The position numbers were made by a program, and so were the translations under genes. The notes under the pieces were generated by a model, which saw only the letters and a list, made by a program, of their open reading frames with translations, had not been told where the DNA came from and made no database searches. Source: CAYINU01 sp964364855 (lineage in GTDB: Bacteria; Margulisbacteria; Marinamargulisbacteria; CAYINU01). Taken from it: a stretch of 24,267 nt of DNA. The DNA lies in assembly GCA_964364855.1 (NCBI GenBank), contig CAYINU010000019.1, positions 1-24,267 on the forward strand. Reading direction: 5' to 3'. Shown piece after piece: positions 1 through 7,719 of the stretch (position 1 is the stretch's first letter; every line of letters starts with the position of its first letter).

Positions 1-869
1 ATTATGCCAAAGAATTCCCCGATCGATTCTTTGATGTCGGCATCGCCGAAGAGCATGCGGTGACATTTGCCGGTGGACTGGCTAGAGATGGAATTTTGCC
101 CATCGTGGCCATTTACTCGACCTTTTTACAGCGCGGTTACGACCAGGTTATCCATGACATTTGCTTGCAAAAGTTACCTTGTGTATTTGCCATCGACCGG
201 GGGGGGCTGGTGGGCGAAGATGGGCCGACCCACCATGGCGTATTTGATTATGCGTTTTTGCTGCCCATTCCGAATATGGTTGTGTTGGCTCCAAAGGATG
301 GCCCCGAACTCAAGGCCATGCTCAACTGGGCTGTCGAACAACCGCATGTCGCAACCGCCGTTCGCTTCCCACGCGGCACCGTTCCGGCCATTGATTCGGG
401 TTCCACCGCTCCCATTGTCCTCGGCAAGGCCGAGGTGCTGTACGAAAACCCGACAACCGACAAGCCATATGATGTGGTCCTACTGGCCGCCGGGTCCATG
501 GTATGGCCGGCTGTCTCCGCCGCCCAAAAATTGCGTGGAGAACACCAGCTTAATTGTGCAGTCATTAATCTGCGCTTCATGAAACCTTTGGATACGGAAT
601 TGCTGGTGCGCTATATTGCCGCTGCCTCACATGTTGTGGTGTTAGAAGAGGGGTGTCGCATTGGTGGGGTATTTGCCCACATCCTCGAATCACTACAACC
701 GTTGGTCAATAAGCCGTTGTCTGATTTTCAATCCTTTGCTGTTCCCGACCGCTTTATCGACCATGGCAAACCCACTCAATTGCTGGAAGAATGCCACCTC
801 ACCGTGGACGAAATCGTCAAGGGCATTTTGGCCAGAATTCAAAACGCTGTTCCCGCCTCACTCATTTGA
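1..869 (+). CDS. dxs: 1-deoxy-D-xylulose-5-phosphate synthase, C-terminal part (5' end outside window)
   Basis: DXS joins pyruvate and glyceraldehyde 3-phosphate, using thiamine diphosphate, in the first step of the MEP isoprenoid pathway. The reading frame is open from base 3 and covers about 288 residues, roughly the last 45% of a protein usually near 620-640 residues. It begins just before the family signature DVGIAEEHAVTFAGGLA; the first Glu of EEH aligns with the catalytic Glu of DXS (E. coli has AEQHAV). The pyrimidine-binding transketolase domain follows, with PIVAIYSTFLQRGYDQ and DRGGLVGEDGPTHHG, and then the transketolase C-terminal domain (INLRFMKPLD, VVLEEG). The GTG at 60 is internal and not the start. 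The stop overlaps the 3' end of the convergent glycosyltransferase gene by 8 bp. Isoprenoids from this pathway would supply the side chain of the menaquinone made by the menF/menD products nearby. Confidence 0.97.
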   Translation, partial: YAKEFPDRFFDVGIAEEHAVTFAGGLARDGILPIVAIYSTFLQRGYDQVIHDICLQKLPCVFAIDRGGLVGEDGPTHHGVFDYAFLLPIPNMVVLAPKDGPELKAMLNWAVEQPHVATAVRFPRGTVPAIDSGSTAPIVLGKAEVLYENPTTDKPYDVVLLAAGSMVWPAVSAAQKLRGEHQLNCAVINLRFMKPLDTELLVRYIAAASHVVVLEEGCRIGGVFAHILESLQPLVNKPLSDFQSFAVPDRFIDHGKPTQLLEECHLTVDEIVKGILARIQNAVPASLI

Positions 870-2523
870 GATTGTTTCTAAAGCCGGCCTCTTCCAAGCG
901 CGCCTGAATGGCTGAGAATCCCCGCCACTGTGCAAGTGCCGCTGCGGTCAGGAATTCGCAAGACCCCATTTCCTGTAGCGCCTCATCCAAAAGCACCCAA
1001 TCCTGATGCTTAGGAAAGCAAGCAAGCAACTGATCCACAAAAGGCAAATCGCCTGTTTCAACTGCGATATGCAAAATACTGCCGTTAAAGTCTCCCGGAA
1101 CCAGGAGCGCTTTGCGATCCACAGAATGCGGACAGAGAGCCAGTACTTTTTGGATAGTCGGAATATGATGGCTATGAACAGCCATCCTTAAGACCTGATA
1201 CCATTGGCAGGCCTCTTCTGGATGACCCCTCTCCACAAGCATATCCAATAGCGGTGTATTTCCCCATGCAGCGGCATGAATGAGTTGCTTCACGGGATCT
1301 AATGTGATGTCAAAATGGTCCTTCAGAAAGGTTTGGACTCGCTCAAATACCACTGGACGCGCGCAAATGACCACTTCCACCTTGGCCAAAAGATGTGAAT
1401 AACGGTCCAGCAAAAACGAAACAATAAGGTCTTCACAACCATCCGGATCAGGCATGCCGGCTAGCCAGTCTTTATACCGGCTCAGATTGAGTCTCTTCGG
1501 AGTCAACGTTAAATCAAAAAGCAAATTGGTAATGACCACCTTGGCAAGGGCATCTGAGTCCTCGAGAGTGGGTAGCTTCTGGCGCCTGACCCAGCTATGG
1601 GTAACCTTGGACAGGGTGCCAAAAGGCTTCAAAGGGACAATCCCCATCTCCTTCAAAACCCGAGTGAGCCGCGTCGGTCCAGACAAGTGAAGCACACGCT
1701 CCATCTCCGCCGCCTTAGGATAAATGCCAGAAAGTGCCAGCGGGTGGGTATACGCACATCGAACAGATTCAATGAGGCGCGCAATCACGGGATGCCGAGG
1801 CGGGGCCGCCATAATCGAATTGTTATAGCCATCGCCATCACACATCGGCCATAAATAGAGTCCCTTTGGATCACATTCATCGGGAGAAAATCGATAATTT
1901 TCGGTCGTCCAAAACTGCAGCGGTGCCGTGCATTTGTCATCCAGATCACCATATACGCCACCAAATCGAAGTAAAATGGCGTACCGTAGAATATCGCTAG
2001 CCGCTCCGTATTGCCGTTTTCCCAATTCCACCAAAAAGGGCTGAAATAAGTGCATCGTTTCGTTGCCGGAAAACACATCATAAACATTGACCAATTTGAT
2101 GTTGTGTTCGGCGCACCAGGTTCTCATGTCGGCATAGCCCGGACTGGCTTCTGTCAGATCCGTCCACAATACCGTTGTAATGCCGGCATTATGCCGTTGC
2201 CAACTCTGTATATTTTCTCTGACGCCAGGACAAATAGAGGCAAACCAATCCAACGAATTTCCCAACAAAATCACATGCACACACCGACTGATCGGCGCAT
2301 CATCCGGCATCAATCGTACGGGGGATACAGAGTTCATATCTCCAGAATGCGTGGCGCGGTTAAGCTGTTCAAATACCGTTTCAAATTCGTCCGGGTGCGG
2401 AGTGCCGTTCAGTAAGGGTGGCCGGTGAAAGGGTATGTTTGAAAGCACCCGTAATCCAAAAGGATCAGGGCCGCAGTCGTCAGCCCGCAAAACTTGCGCA
2501 CCTGCAAGAACTTTTTTATGCAT
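862..2523 (-). CDS. DXD-motif glycosyltransferase (Gly_transf_sug/TcdB-like) with C-terminal ankyrin-like repeats
   Basis: This 553-residue protein has a glycosyltransferase core of the sugar-binding DXD type, the fold family of clostridial TcdA/TcdB and Och1-like enzymes. The core begins near residue 79 (SRCVHVILLGN, a typical first strand) and has the hallmark SDILRYAILLRFGGVYGDLD at about 176-195; the DLD at 193-195 is the expected metal/nucleotide-sugar site. Residues from about 410 to 545 show ankyrin-like helix pairs (IHAAAWGNTPLLDMLVERGH, SILHIAVETGDLPFVDQLL). No signal peptide or membrane segment is evident. No clear Shine-Dalgarno precedes the ATG, so the start is moderately sure. 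It lies 36 bp downstream of menD on the same strand and may be read through from it, although the functions look unrelated. The acceptor is unknown; the ankyrin repeats suggest that it binds a protein. Confidence 0.82.
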   Translation of the reverse strand: MHKKVLAGAQVLRADDCGPDPFGLRVLSNIPFHRPPLLNGTPHPDEFETVFEQLNRATHSGDMNSVSPVRLMPDDAPISRCVHVILLGNSLDWFASICPGVRENIQSWQRHNAGITTVLWTDLTEASPGYADMRTWCAEHNIKLVNVYDVFSGNETMHLFQPFLVELGKRQYGAASDILRYAILLRFGGVYGDLDDKCTAPLQFWTTENYRFSPDECDPKGLYLWPMCDGDGYNNSIMAAPPRHPVIARLIESVRCAYTHPLALSGIYPKAAEMERVLHLSGPTRLTRVLKEMGIVPLKPFGTLSKVTHSWVRRQKLPTLEDSDALAKVVITNLLFDLTLTPKRLNLSRYKDWLAGMPDPDGCEDLIVSFLLDRYSHLLAKVEVVICARPVVFERVQTFLKDHFDITLDPVKQLIHAAAWGNTPLLDMLVERGHPEEACQWYQVLRMAVHSHHIPTIQKVLALCPHSVDRKALLVPGDFNGSILHIAVETGDLPFVDQLLACFPKHQDWVLLDEALQEMGSCEFLTAAALAQWRGFSAIQARLEEAGFRNNLK

Positions 2524-2549
2524 TCAATTTATCGGCGCAAAATCAGAAA

Positions 2550-2581
2550 GGATTTCAATCTATCTGATCGGGATTTCAATC
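2550..2581. repeat. 11-bp direct repeat at the 3' end of menD
   Basis: GGATTTCAATC occurs at 2550-2560 and again at 2571-2581, a period of 21 bp. One copy is inside the last codons of menD and the other spans its stop codon. It could be a small tandem duplication of the gene end or a site for a dimeric protein; nothing more can be said from the sequence. Confidence 0.5.
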
Positions 2582-4155
2582 AAGGTCGACACCCGGGCCT
2601 GGCGACAATTTTCCAACGCAGACTCAAACGCCGCTGCGGTATCGGCAACCGCATAGTTGAGGTTAAAAAGATCGGCCATTTTTTGAAATGAGAGGTCATG
2701 TGGTGTCTTGAAGTAACGCTCAAACTGGTCAAACTCACGAACCGGCAGCGACTGAAAAATACCGCCGCCCTGATTGTTGAGCACCACAAACACCACCGGC
2801 CAGCGAAGGTCTTTGGCCATCAACAAACTATTCATGTCATGCAACGCCGCCAAGTCCCCGACCAGCATCAGCACCGGCGCTTGTGCACCTTGGGCAACAC
2901 CCATGGCCGTGGCCAAGGTGCCGTCGATGCCACTGGCGCCCCGGTTTGCCCAGACGCGACGTGGCCCATCAAATATGGTGTAGCGGTCCAACAAGCGAAT
3001 GGCGCTGGAATTGCCAACAAAGAGCTGGAGCCGGAGCGGCAACCGTCCCAACGCCTGCGCCAGATGGACCAACGACCAGGTTTTTCCGGAGGCTATTTTT
3101 TCCACCTGAGTCGCAACGGCGGCATTATCAGTCAGCCATCCCGCAGTCCATGCCGGATCGCAAGGACCCAGGGCAAGTATCGGTTCCGCAAACGCAGTCA
3201 AAGGCCCTACCACACGCACCGGAGACAGGCCGGCCGGATCCCATGTGGCGTCCCAAGTCGGCACATGCAAAACCGCGGGACGCAATGCCGTGATCCAGTC
3301 CAAGTAGGCCTTGGAGGTCAGACGACCGCCGATATGCAAAATCGCAGACGGGGTTTTCCAGGCCTTTTTAATTCCCAGCAATAAGTCATGATACGAAACC
3401 AAATTCGGCAGGGTGTGGCAACGCAGCCCCGATGTCACATCTGCCATCACCGGCCAGCCAAGGCCTCTGGCAATGCGTTCTGCTGCAAGACGATCCGATT
3501 CGTCATCCAGCTGTCCGATGACCAAGACCGACTGGCTGGTGTCCGGATTCCAAGTTGGAAATGGCGGGATATCGGGAGCCGACACAGGAGACGGAGGCAA
3601 AGCGAACGGCGCCACCGCCTGCTCATATAGCGGCTCTTCAAACGGGCAGTTCACGTGCACCGGCCCAGGTTTATGTCCCCTCGCTTTTGCCAGACAGGCA
3701 CCCACCTGATCCACCAATTCGGGTAACCCTGCCTCAGATGGCAACGGCAGATTCAGTTCCCCGCGGATAAAATGACTAAACAAGCCGGGTTGGCGGATGG
3801 TTTGGTTGGCACCGGACTCCGCAAGGTGGGGCGGTCGGTCGGCCGACAGCACGATGAGCACTATGCCATCGGTGCTGGCTTCCACCACGGCCGGCACCAA
3901 ATTCGCTACCGCGGTTCCGGACGTTGTGATGACGGCCACAGGCCGACCGCCCCCCTTTGCCACTCCCAACGCAAAAAAGCCCAAGCCCCGCTCATCGATG
4001 TGAACAAAGGTCTGCAAGTCGGAGCGGCTTGCCACAGCCACGACCAGCGGCGTCGACCGAGATCCCGGCGCCATGCAAAACGTGTCCACCCCCGCTGCCA
4101 CCAAGGTGTCCACGAGCCGCCCCGCCCACTGCGCATTGGACACACCCTCAGTCAT
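2560..4155 (-). CDS. menD: 2-succinyl-5-enolpyruvyl-6-hydroxy-3-cyclohexene-1-carboxylate synthase (MenD)
   Basis: MenD is the thiamine-diphosphate enzyme that joins 2-oxoglutarate to isochorismate in menaquinone synthesis. The 531-residue product is close to the family's usual length (about 550). Signatures are in order: APGSRSTPL at 29-37, HIDER with the cofactor-activating Glu at 55 (same position as in E. coli MenD), TTSGTAVANL near 78-87, SADRPP at 104-109 and GANQTIRQPGLF at 115-126. In the C-terminal cofactor domain, GDLAALHDMNSLL followed by LNNQGGGIFQSLP is the GDG-N type Mg-ThDP motif. The ATG is preceded by GGAGGG with 7-nt spacing. The start overlaps the menF stop as ATGA, so translation is probably coupled. 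This makes menF-menD a true two-gene unit. Later men genes are not in the window. Confidence 0.97.
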   Translation of the reverse strand: MTEGVSNAQWAGRLVDTLVAAGVDTFCMAPGSRSTPLVVAVASRSDLQTFVHIDERGLGFFALGVAKGGGRPVAVITTSGTAVANLVPAVVEASTDGIVLIVLSADRPPHLAESGANQTIRQPGLFSHFIRGELNLPLPSEAGLPELVDQVGACLAKARGHKPGPVHVNCPFEEPLYEQAVAPFALPPSPVSAPDIPPFPTWNPDTSQSVLVIGQLDDESDRLAAERIARGLGWPVMADVTSGLRCHTLPNLVSYHDLLLGIKKAWKTPSAILHIGGRLTSKAYLDWITALRPAVLHVPTWDATWDPAGLSPVRVVGPLTAFAEPILALGPCDPAWTAGWLTDNAAVATQVEKIASGKTWSLVHLAQALGRLPLRLQLFVGNSSAIRLLDRYTIFDGPRRVWANRGASGIDGTLATAMGVAQGAQAPVLMLVGDLAALHDMNSLLMAKDLRWPVVFVVLNNQGGGIFQSLPVREFDQFERYFKTPHDLSFQKMADLFNLNYAVADTAAAFESALENCRQARVSTLIEIPIR

Positions 4156-5384
4156 CGTCGGCCCTCCAACACCACCCGCCAGGGCTCCATTTTATTCTCG
4201 GTTTCCGCCCACTCGGACGCCGCATCCGAGCTTTTGACAAATCCGGCGCCCGCAAACACCCGCACACGGTCTTCGGTAACCAATGCGGACCGGATCGCCA
4301 CGGCCAACTCCAGGGCGTCCGCACTCACCCACCCCACAGCGCCGGCATACCAGCCCCGAGAAAACGGTTCATGGGTCCGCAAAAAAAGACATGAGGCTGC
4401 AACCGGGTAGCCTGCCACCGCAGGGGTTGGGAATAGGTCATCAAACACCGCTTGCAGCGGCGCATGCCGCGTCCCCCGGAAGGCCACCTGCCAGTGCCGG
4501 GCGTAGGGCAGGGTCAATTCAGTTGCAGCTGGTGCCTCCCAAACCGGATCACAATGTCGGGCCAATGCATCCCGTACATGGCGCACCACCCACAGATGTT
4601 CTTCGCGTTCTTTGTCTGTGCCCAAGGATTGATCGCCGACAGCCGTACCGGCAACGGCTTCCGTCGTGAGTTGGTCACCTTGTCCGGCCAATAGCAATTC
4701 AGGTGAACAGCCCGCAAAGGCCACCCCCGCTTGCGGCTGTAGGTAATACGAAAAACCAGGCCCGGTTTGGCCCAACAAACGCGCTAGCAGCAGCGGCCCG
4801 CATACACCCTTATTTATCTGCCAATCCACGAAGCGCGCCGGAACCACCTTGTCGAGGCCTGCGGCTGTAAAAAAATGATGGGCAATGGCGTGCCAATCAC
4901 GCATCGCTGCGGGTTTGGGACGACCGACGGGGATTTCACAACGCTCCTGGGACGGTTGAACCCACTGTGACACCCATTTCTCAATTGCTGCAGTCTGATT
5001 CAGACTATCTTTTGGAAAATGAAAGGCCAGAAAAAAATCAGATCCACGTCGCAACCACTCCACCGCAGGCAGGATCCAAAATCCCTGCCCAAACGCCGAC
5101 CATTCCGAGGAGATATCGGGTGCATCGGAGTCAAACGCCACGCCGCCATACCACCTGGCCGATGAATGGGGTCCCAAGTCGACCAGCATCGCCTGTAGCT
5201 GGTCGAGCGTTTGATCCTGGGCCAATACCTGATGGGCCACACCCACTGCCGCAACCTCGAACTGGCCGTCCCGTGACTGCCAATACCACCGCTGAGGTGT
5301 AGCCTGTCCACCCAGCCACATCAGCAAATCCATGGGTGCCGTTGGCACTTCAACACGAAGAAGAGGTAATGGCGCAGCACTCAT
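4152..5384 (-). CDS. menF: Isochorismate synthase (MenF type)
   Basis: It converts chorismate to isochorismate, the committed step toward menaquinone. The 410-residue protein has a chorismate-binding domain in its C-terminal two thirds: KVVPAR at 179-184 (the Lys aligns with the general base of the family), FAGCSPELLL at 223-232, TEAVAGT at 241-247, DKEREEHLWVV at 257-267, EPFSRGWYAGAVGW at 339-352 and the tail EWAETENKMEPW. The usual HPTPAVGG motif reads FPTPAVAG here, so the His is replaced by Phe at 318. Being next to menD favours MenF over EntC or salicylate synthase. No Shine-Dalgarno precedes the ATG; a perfect TATAAT ends 8 nt before it, inside the 17-bp gap after the upstream M32 peptidase gene. 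The unit could therefore have its own near-leaderless promoter. Confidence 0.93.
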   Translation of the reverse strand: MSAAPLPLLRVEVPTAPMDLLMWLGGQATPQRWYWQSRDGQFEVAAVGVAHQVLAQDQTLDQLQAMLVDLGPHSSARWYGGVAFDSDAPDISSEWSAFGQGFWILPAVEWLRRGSDFFLAFHFPKDSLNQTAAIEKWVSQWVQPSQERCEIPVGRPKPAAMRDWHAIAHHFFTAAGLDKVVPARFVDWQINKGVCGPLLLARLLGQTGPGFSYYLQPQAGVAFAGCSPELLLAGQGDQLTTEAVAGTAVGDQSLGTDKEREEHLWVVRHVRDALARHCDPVWEAPAATELTLPYARHWQVAFRGTRHAPLQAVFDDLFPTPAVAGYPVAASCLFLRTHEPFSRGWYAGAVGWVSADALELAVAIRSALVTEDRVRVFAGAGFVKSSDAASEWAETENKMEPWRVVLEGRR

Positions 5385-5392
5385 AGCGGATG

Positions 5393-5421
5393 ATTATACC
5401 GCTAGAATTTGAGGTTGTAGA
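5393..5421 (-). promoter_or_regulatory. Candidate promoter of menF-menD, near-leaderless
   Basis: On the minus strand TATAAT lies at 5398-5393, 17 nt after TCTACA at 5421-5416 (4 of 6 matches to TTGACA). The -10 ends 8 nt before the menF ATG at 5384, so the predicted transcript start falls within one or two bases of the start codon. The -35 lies inside the end of the upstream peptidase gene. Confidence 0.5.
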
Positions 5422-6931
5422 GCGGACCGTATTTGGCCTTAAAAGCGTCCAGCAGAACGGATACCGATACCGGGCGGCTACAAATGTCTTCGATGAGGTC
5501 TTTGGCCATCCGCCGCGCACCTTGTCGATAGATTTTTGTAGAGAGCCAACTCACAATAGGCGCAAAATTGCCGCTGCGAATCAGCGCGTCCCGGTCCGGT
5601 AAATCCCGGCCCAAGGCATCAAACAACATGGCTGCATAAATATTGCCCAAGGTATACGTAGGAAAATAGCCAAACGCACCCAAAGACCAATGCACATCTT
5701 GTAAAAACCCGACGCCATCATCCGGCGGATCGATACCCAAATTCGCGCGATACCGCCCATTCCAGGCCTCGCGCAAATACCGTACTTTAAGTCGGTCATT
5801 GATAATGGCGATTTCAATCTCGGCCCGGACCAGAATATGCAAGTTATAGGTCAATTCATCAGCTTCGACCCGGATAAATCCCGGCTTTACCGCATTCAGC
5901 GCTGCAAAAAAAGTGTCGATAGGCACCCTACTTAGCGCAGGAAACGCAACTACCAGACGGGGGTATTCCCCTTCCCAAAACGACTTGCTTTTCCCGATCA
6001 TAATTTCCCACAATCGGGATTGACTCTCATGCACGCCCAACGACGCTGCCCAACCGAAAGGAGTGCCAAACCATTGTGGCGGCAGCCCCTGCTCATAAAG
6101 TCCATGCCCCGTCTCGTGAAGCGTACCTGAAATACCTTCGGACACATCCGAGACTTTGTACCGGGTGGTGATGCGAATGTCATGCGGGTGCATTTCGATG
6201 GTGAAGGGGTGGGTAGAGGGATCCAGTCGCCCATGATTAAAATTAAATCCCACGCGTTGGGCCAGATCTTGGTTATATATGGCCTGTACCCCAAGGTCAT
6301 ATTGCCCGTCTATCGGGGGATACGCCTTTTCTGTTGCCTGAATCTTTTTTAATAAGGCGAGGACGCCTTTTCGCAACTCGGCCAGCATGGGCATGAGGTC
6401 TTGGGCTGTCAAACCCGGTTCATACTCATCCATCAAGGCATCGTACGGGTCGACATTGGGATTCAGATAGGCGGCCTTTCGCCGAGTCATATCAACCACC
6501 CGTTGCAAAATGGGCAGATAGTCCACGGCATTTTTGGTGCGTTTGGCTGCCTCCCAGGCATGCTGGGATTGGGCACACAATTTGGCATAGTCTGCCACGA
6601 ATTCCGGGGGCAAGGCAGCGGCTTGGCGGTAGTGACGATAGGTCTGGGTCGCAAACCGCGCCTCTTCGGGGTGAAGTTTGCCATCGAGCAAGTCACCGGT
6701 TTTGAGATCAACCACCGCCCCCAGGGCTTTTTTAAAGGCTTCCGAGGTCAACCGTTCATGGCGGAGTCCGGCCAAAATGGCCATTTGCTCGGCGCGGATA
6801 TCGATGGCACCCGGCGGCATATAGGTTTCTTGGTCCCAGCGCAGCAAGTTGGAAATGCCGCCTATCCACGCGATGGGCGCTAGAGCCTCTGCGATTTTTT
6901 TAACCGGGGCAGATAATGTATCAGGAGTCAT
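5402..6931 (-). CDS. M32 family metallocarboxypeptidase (carboxypeptidase Taq)
   Basis: Carboxypeptidase Taq is a cytoplasmic zinc enzyme that trims residues from peptide C-termini. The 509-residue product matches the usual family length of about 500. The zinc site is HETGH at 272-276, with the downstream GVHESQSRLWE at 299-309 supplying the third ligand, as in all M32 enzymes. Other family marks are DPYDALMDEYEPG at 161-173, HPFTIEMHP near 241-249 and DIRITTRY at 251-258. No signal peptide is seen. No good Shine-Dalgarno is placed before the ATG (a GGGG lies too far away), but TAGAAT ends 6 nt upstream, which fits a leaderless transcript. It runs in the same direction as menF, 17 bp upstream of it, but no functional link is obvious. 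Confidence 0.96.
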   Translation of the reverse strand: MTPDTLSAPVKKIAEALAPIAWIGGISNLLRWDQETYMPPGAIDIRAEQMAILAGLRHERLTSEAFKKALGAVVDLKTGDLLDGKLHPEEARFATQTYRHYRQAAALPPEFVADYAKLCAQSQHAWEAAKRTKNAVDYLPILQRVVDMTRRKAAYLNPNVDPYDALMDEYEPGLTAQDLMPMLAELRKGVLALLKKIQATEKAYPPIDGQYDLGVQAIYNQDLAQRVGFNFNHGRLDPSTHPFTIEMHPHDIRITTRYKVSDVSEGISGTLHETGHGLYEQGLPPQWFGTPFGWAASLGVHESQSRLWEIMIGKSKSFWEGEYPRLVVAFPALSRVPIDTFFAALNAVKPGFIRVEADELTYNLHILVRAEIEIAIINDRLKVRYLREAWNGRYRANLGIDPPDDGVGFLQDVHWSLGAFGYFPTYTLGNIYAAMLFDALGRDLPDRDALIRSGNFAPIVSWLSTKIYRQGARRMAKDLIEDICSRPVSVSVLLDAFKAKYGPLYNLKF

Positions 6932-6937
6932 AGTCTT

Positions 6938-6965
6938 ATTCTAATCCCCTATTCAAGTCGTGCAA
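6938..6965 (-). promoter_or_regulatory. Candidate leaderless promoter of the M32 peptidase gene
   Basis: The minus strand has TAGAAT at 6943-6938, ending 6 nt before the ATG at 6931. A weak TTGCAC lies 16 nt farther upstream. The transcript would be expected to start at or next to the A of the ATG. Confidence 0.4.
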
Positions 6966-7118
6966 TCGCCACCCCATGTTTACAGGTCTTGGAGTAGCTT
7001 GTTCAAGGAGAACGGGGTTACAGGTACTCCACCCAACGCCCGATATTGCGTTCCACAGGATCAAAACTCACACCGAGTAAGGAGGATGCGTTTTGTTTTT
7101 GTCATCCCCGCGAAGGCG

Positions 7119-7255
7119 TAATGGCACTAGCTTAATGTAATGGGAGTTGTCATCCTCGCGAAAGCGGGGATCCACTCCAAAAGATCCTGGATTCCCGTTT
7201 TCACGGGAATGACGAAACTTTGCAGGATGAATGAACTGTTAAACTAGTGCCATTA
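7119..7255. mobile_element. 137-bp MITE-like non-coding element with 17-bp terminal inverted repeats
   Basis: The left end TAATGGCACTAGCTTAA (7119-7135) and the right end TTAAACTAGTGCCATTA (7239-7255) are inverted copies with one mismatch in 17. The element is flanked by a perfect 10-bp direct repeat, CGCGAAGGCG, at 7109-7118 and 7256-7265, which reads as a target-site duplication. Removing the element and one flank restores the outer palindrome. There is no coding capacity, so it would need a transposase supplied from elsewhere. If the ends were instead counted with TA as the duplicated target, it would resemble an IS630/Tc1-type element; the longer 10-bp repeat favours the first reading. 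Confidence 0.8.
7149..7213. repeat. Second REP-like palindrome, carried inside the MITE-like element
   Basis: GTCATCCTCGCGAAAGCGGG at the left and CCCGTTTTCACGGGAATGAC at the right form an imperfect hairpin of the same family as the outer palindrome. A member of this repeat family is therefore carried by the element that inserted into another member. Confidence 0.75.
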
Positions 7256-7491
7256 CGCGAAGGCGGGGATCCATTACTTTTTCCAACATCGGTTCTTGGA
7301 TTCCCGCCTTCGCGGGAATGACCTCGGAGAGGGAATCATATTTTTGGGCATACCCTTTTTCTTGGATCTGGGCTAGGGCCTCTTCGGCAGTGCCTTGTAA
7401 CTTAAATTCAAACCAAAAACGTCGGCGTCCCCGTTTCGAACCAGTGGGCTTTAAAGACCTGTTGATCAAAAAGCAACAATGTTGAAAAGCG

Positions 7492-7719
7492 GGCCAGCCG
7501 GCGGTCTTAATTTTCCGCTGCTGTTTCTGCATTTAGACGGGAAGCCACATCCTTTTCCAACCAGATTGCATATTGCTGCCAATTTTCCGGGACCGGCTCT
7601 AATCAAATATCCGTCCGAGTACGCGCTGCTAAAGCCAATCATCTTAAACCCACAAACCTTATTGAAGACTTGATTATTCAATATCTGGTGGCAAACAACA
7701 GAATCAAACATAAGAAGCG
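7492..7719. other. 228-bp stretch with no gene I can support
   Basis: This lies between the nuclease remnant and the 3' end of the peptidase-propeller gene. Several frames are open for 60-115 codons on both strands, but none has a recognisable motif. One + frame near 7630-7720 reads protein-like (LKPTNLIEDLIIQYLVANN) without a start or a family match. It may be further decayed sequence. Confidence 0.5.

Larger units (their letters stand above)
7101..7322. repeat. REP-like palindromic repeat, split by a MITE-like insertion
   Basis: The outer arms are GTCATCCCCGCGAAGGCG at 7101-7118, continuing at 7266 as GGGATCCATT, and TGGATTCCCGCC running into the closing GGGAATGAC at 7314-7322. Together they form a hairpin with about 26-bp arms and two mismatches. 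This is the widespread bacterial repeat whose chance translation gives VIPAKAGIQ and MDPRL. It sits inside the coding sequence of the decayed nuclease gene. Without the insertion it would be about 75 bp long. Confidence 0.85.
7018..7491 (-). pseudogene. Remnant of an AAA-ATPase-like / PD-(D/E)XK nuclease gene, deleted internally and interrupted by nested repeats
   Basis: Three blocks on the minus strand, in different frames, rebuild the ends of a well-known family (AAA-ATPase-like domain followed by a PD-(D/E)XK domain). Block 1 (7491-7411) reads RFSTLLLFDQQVFKAHWFET then GTPTFLV, the end of the ATPase-like domain. Block 2 (7412-7323) reads FEFKLQGTAEEALAQIQEKG then YAQKYDSLSE; its FEFK holds the E-x-K part of the nuclease motif. 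Block 3 (7098-7018) reads LLGVSFDPVERNIGRWVEYL and then a stop, the usual family C-terminus. Blocks 1 and 2 meet out of frame at about 7411, so the region between the two domains was deleted. Blocks 2 and 3 are separated by the palindromic repeat and the MITE-like element at 7101-7322, also out of frame. The 5' part is missing. The family recognition is from memory. Confidence 0.8.

Noticed and set aside
2698..3384. 228-codon frame antisense to menD
   Set aside because: Rich in Arg, Gln and His, as expected for an antisense shadow; menD is certain on the other strand.
7239..7532. 97-codon minus-strand frame as a gene
   Set aside because: It joins bits of the nuclease remnant in changing frames to the chance translation of the palindromic repeat (VIPAKAGIQ). 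It is better described as a pseudogene plus repeat.
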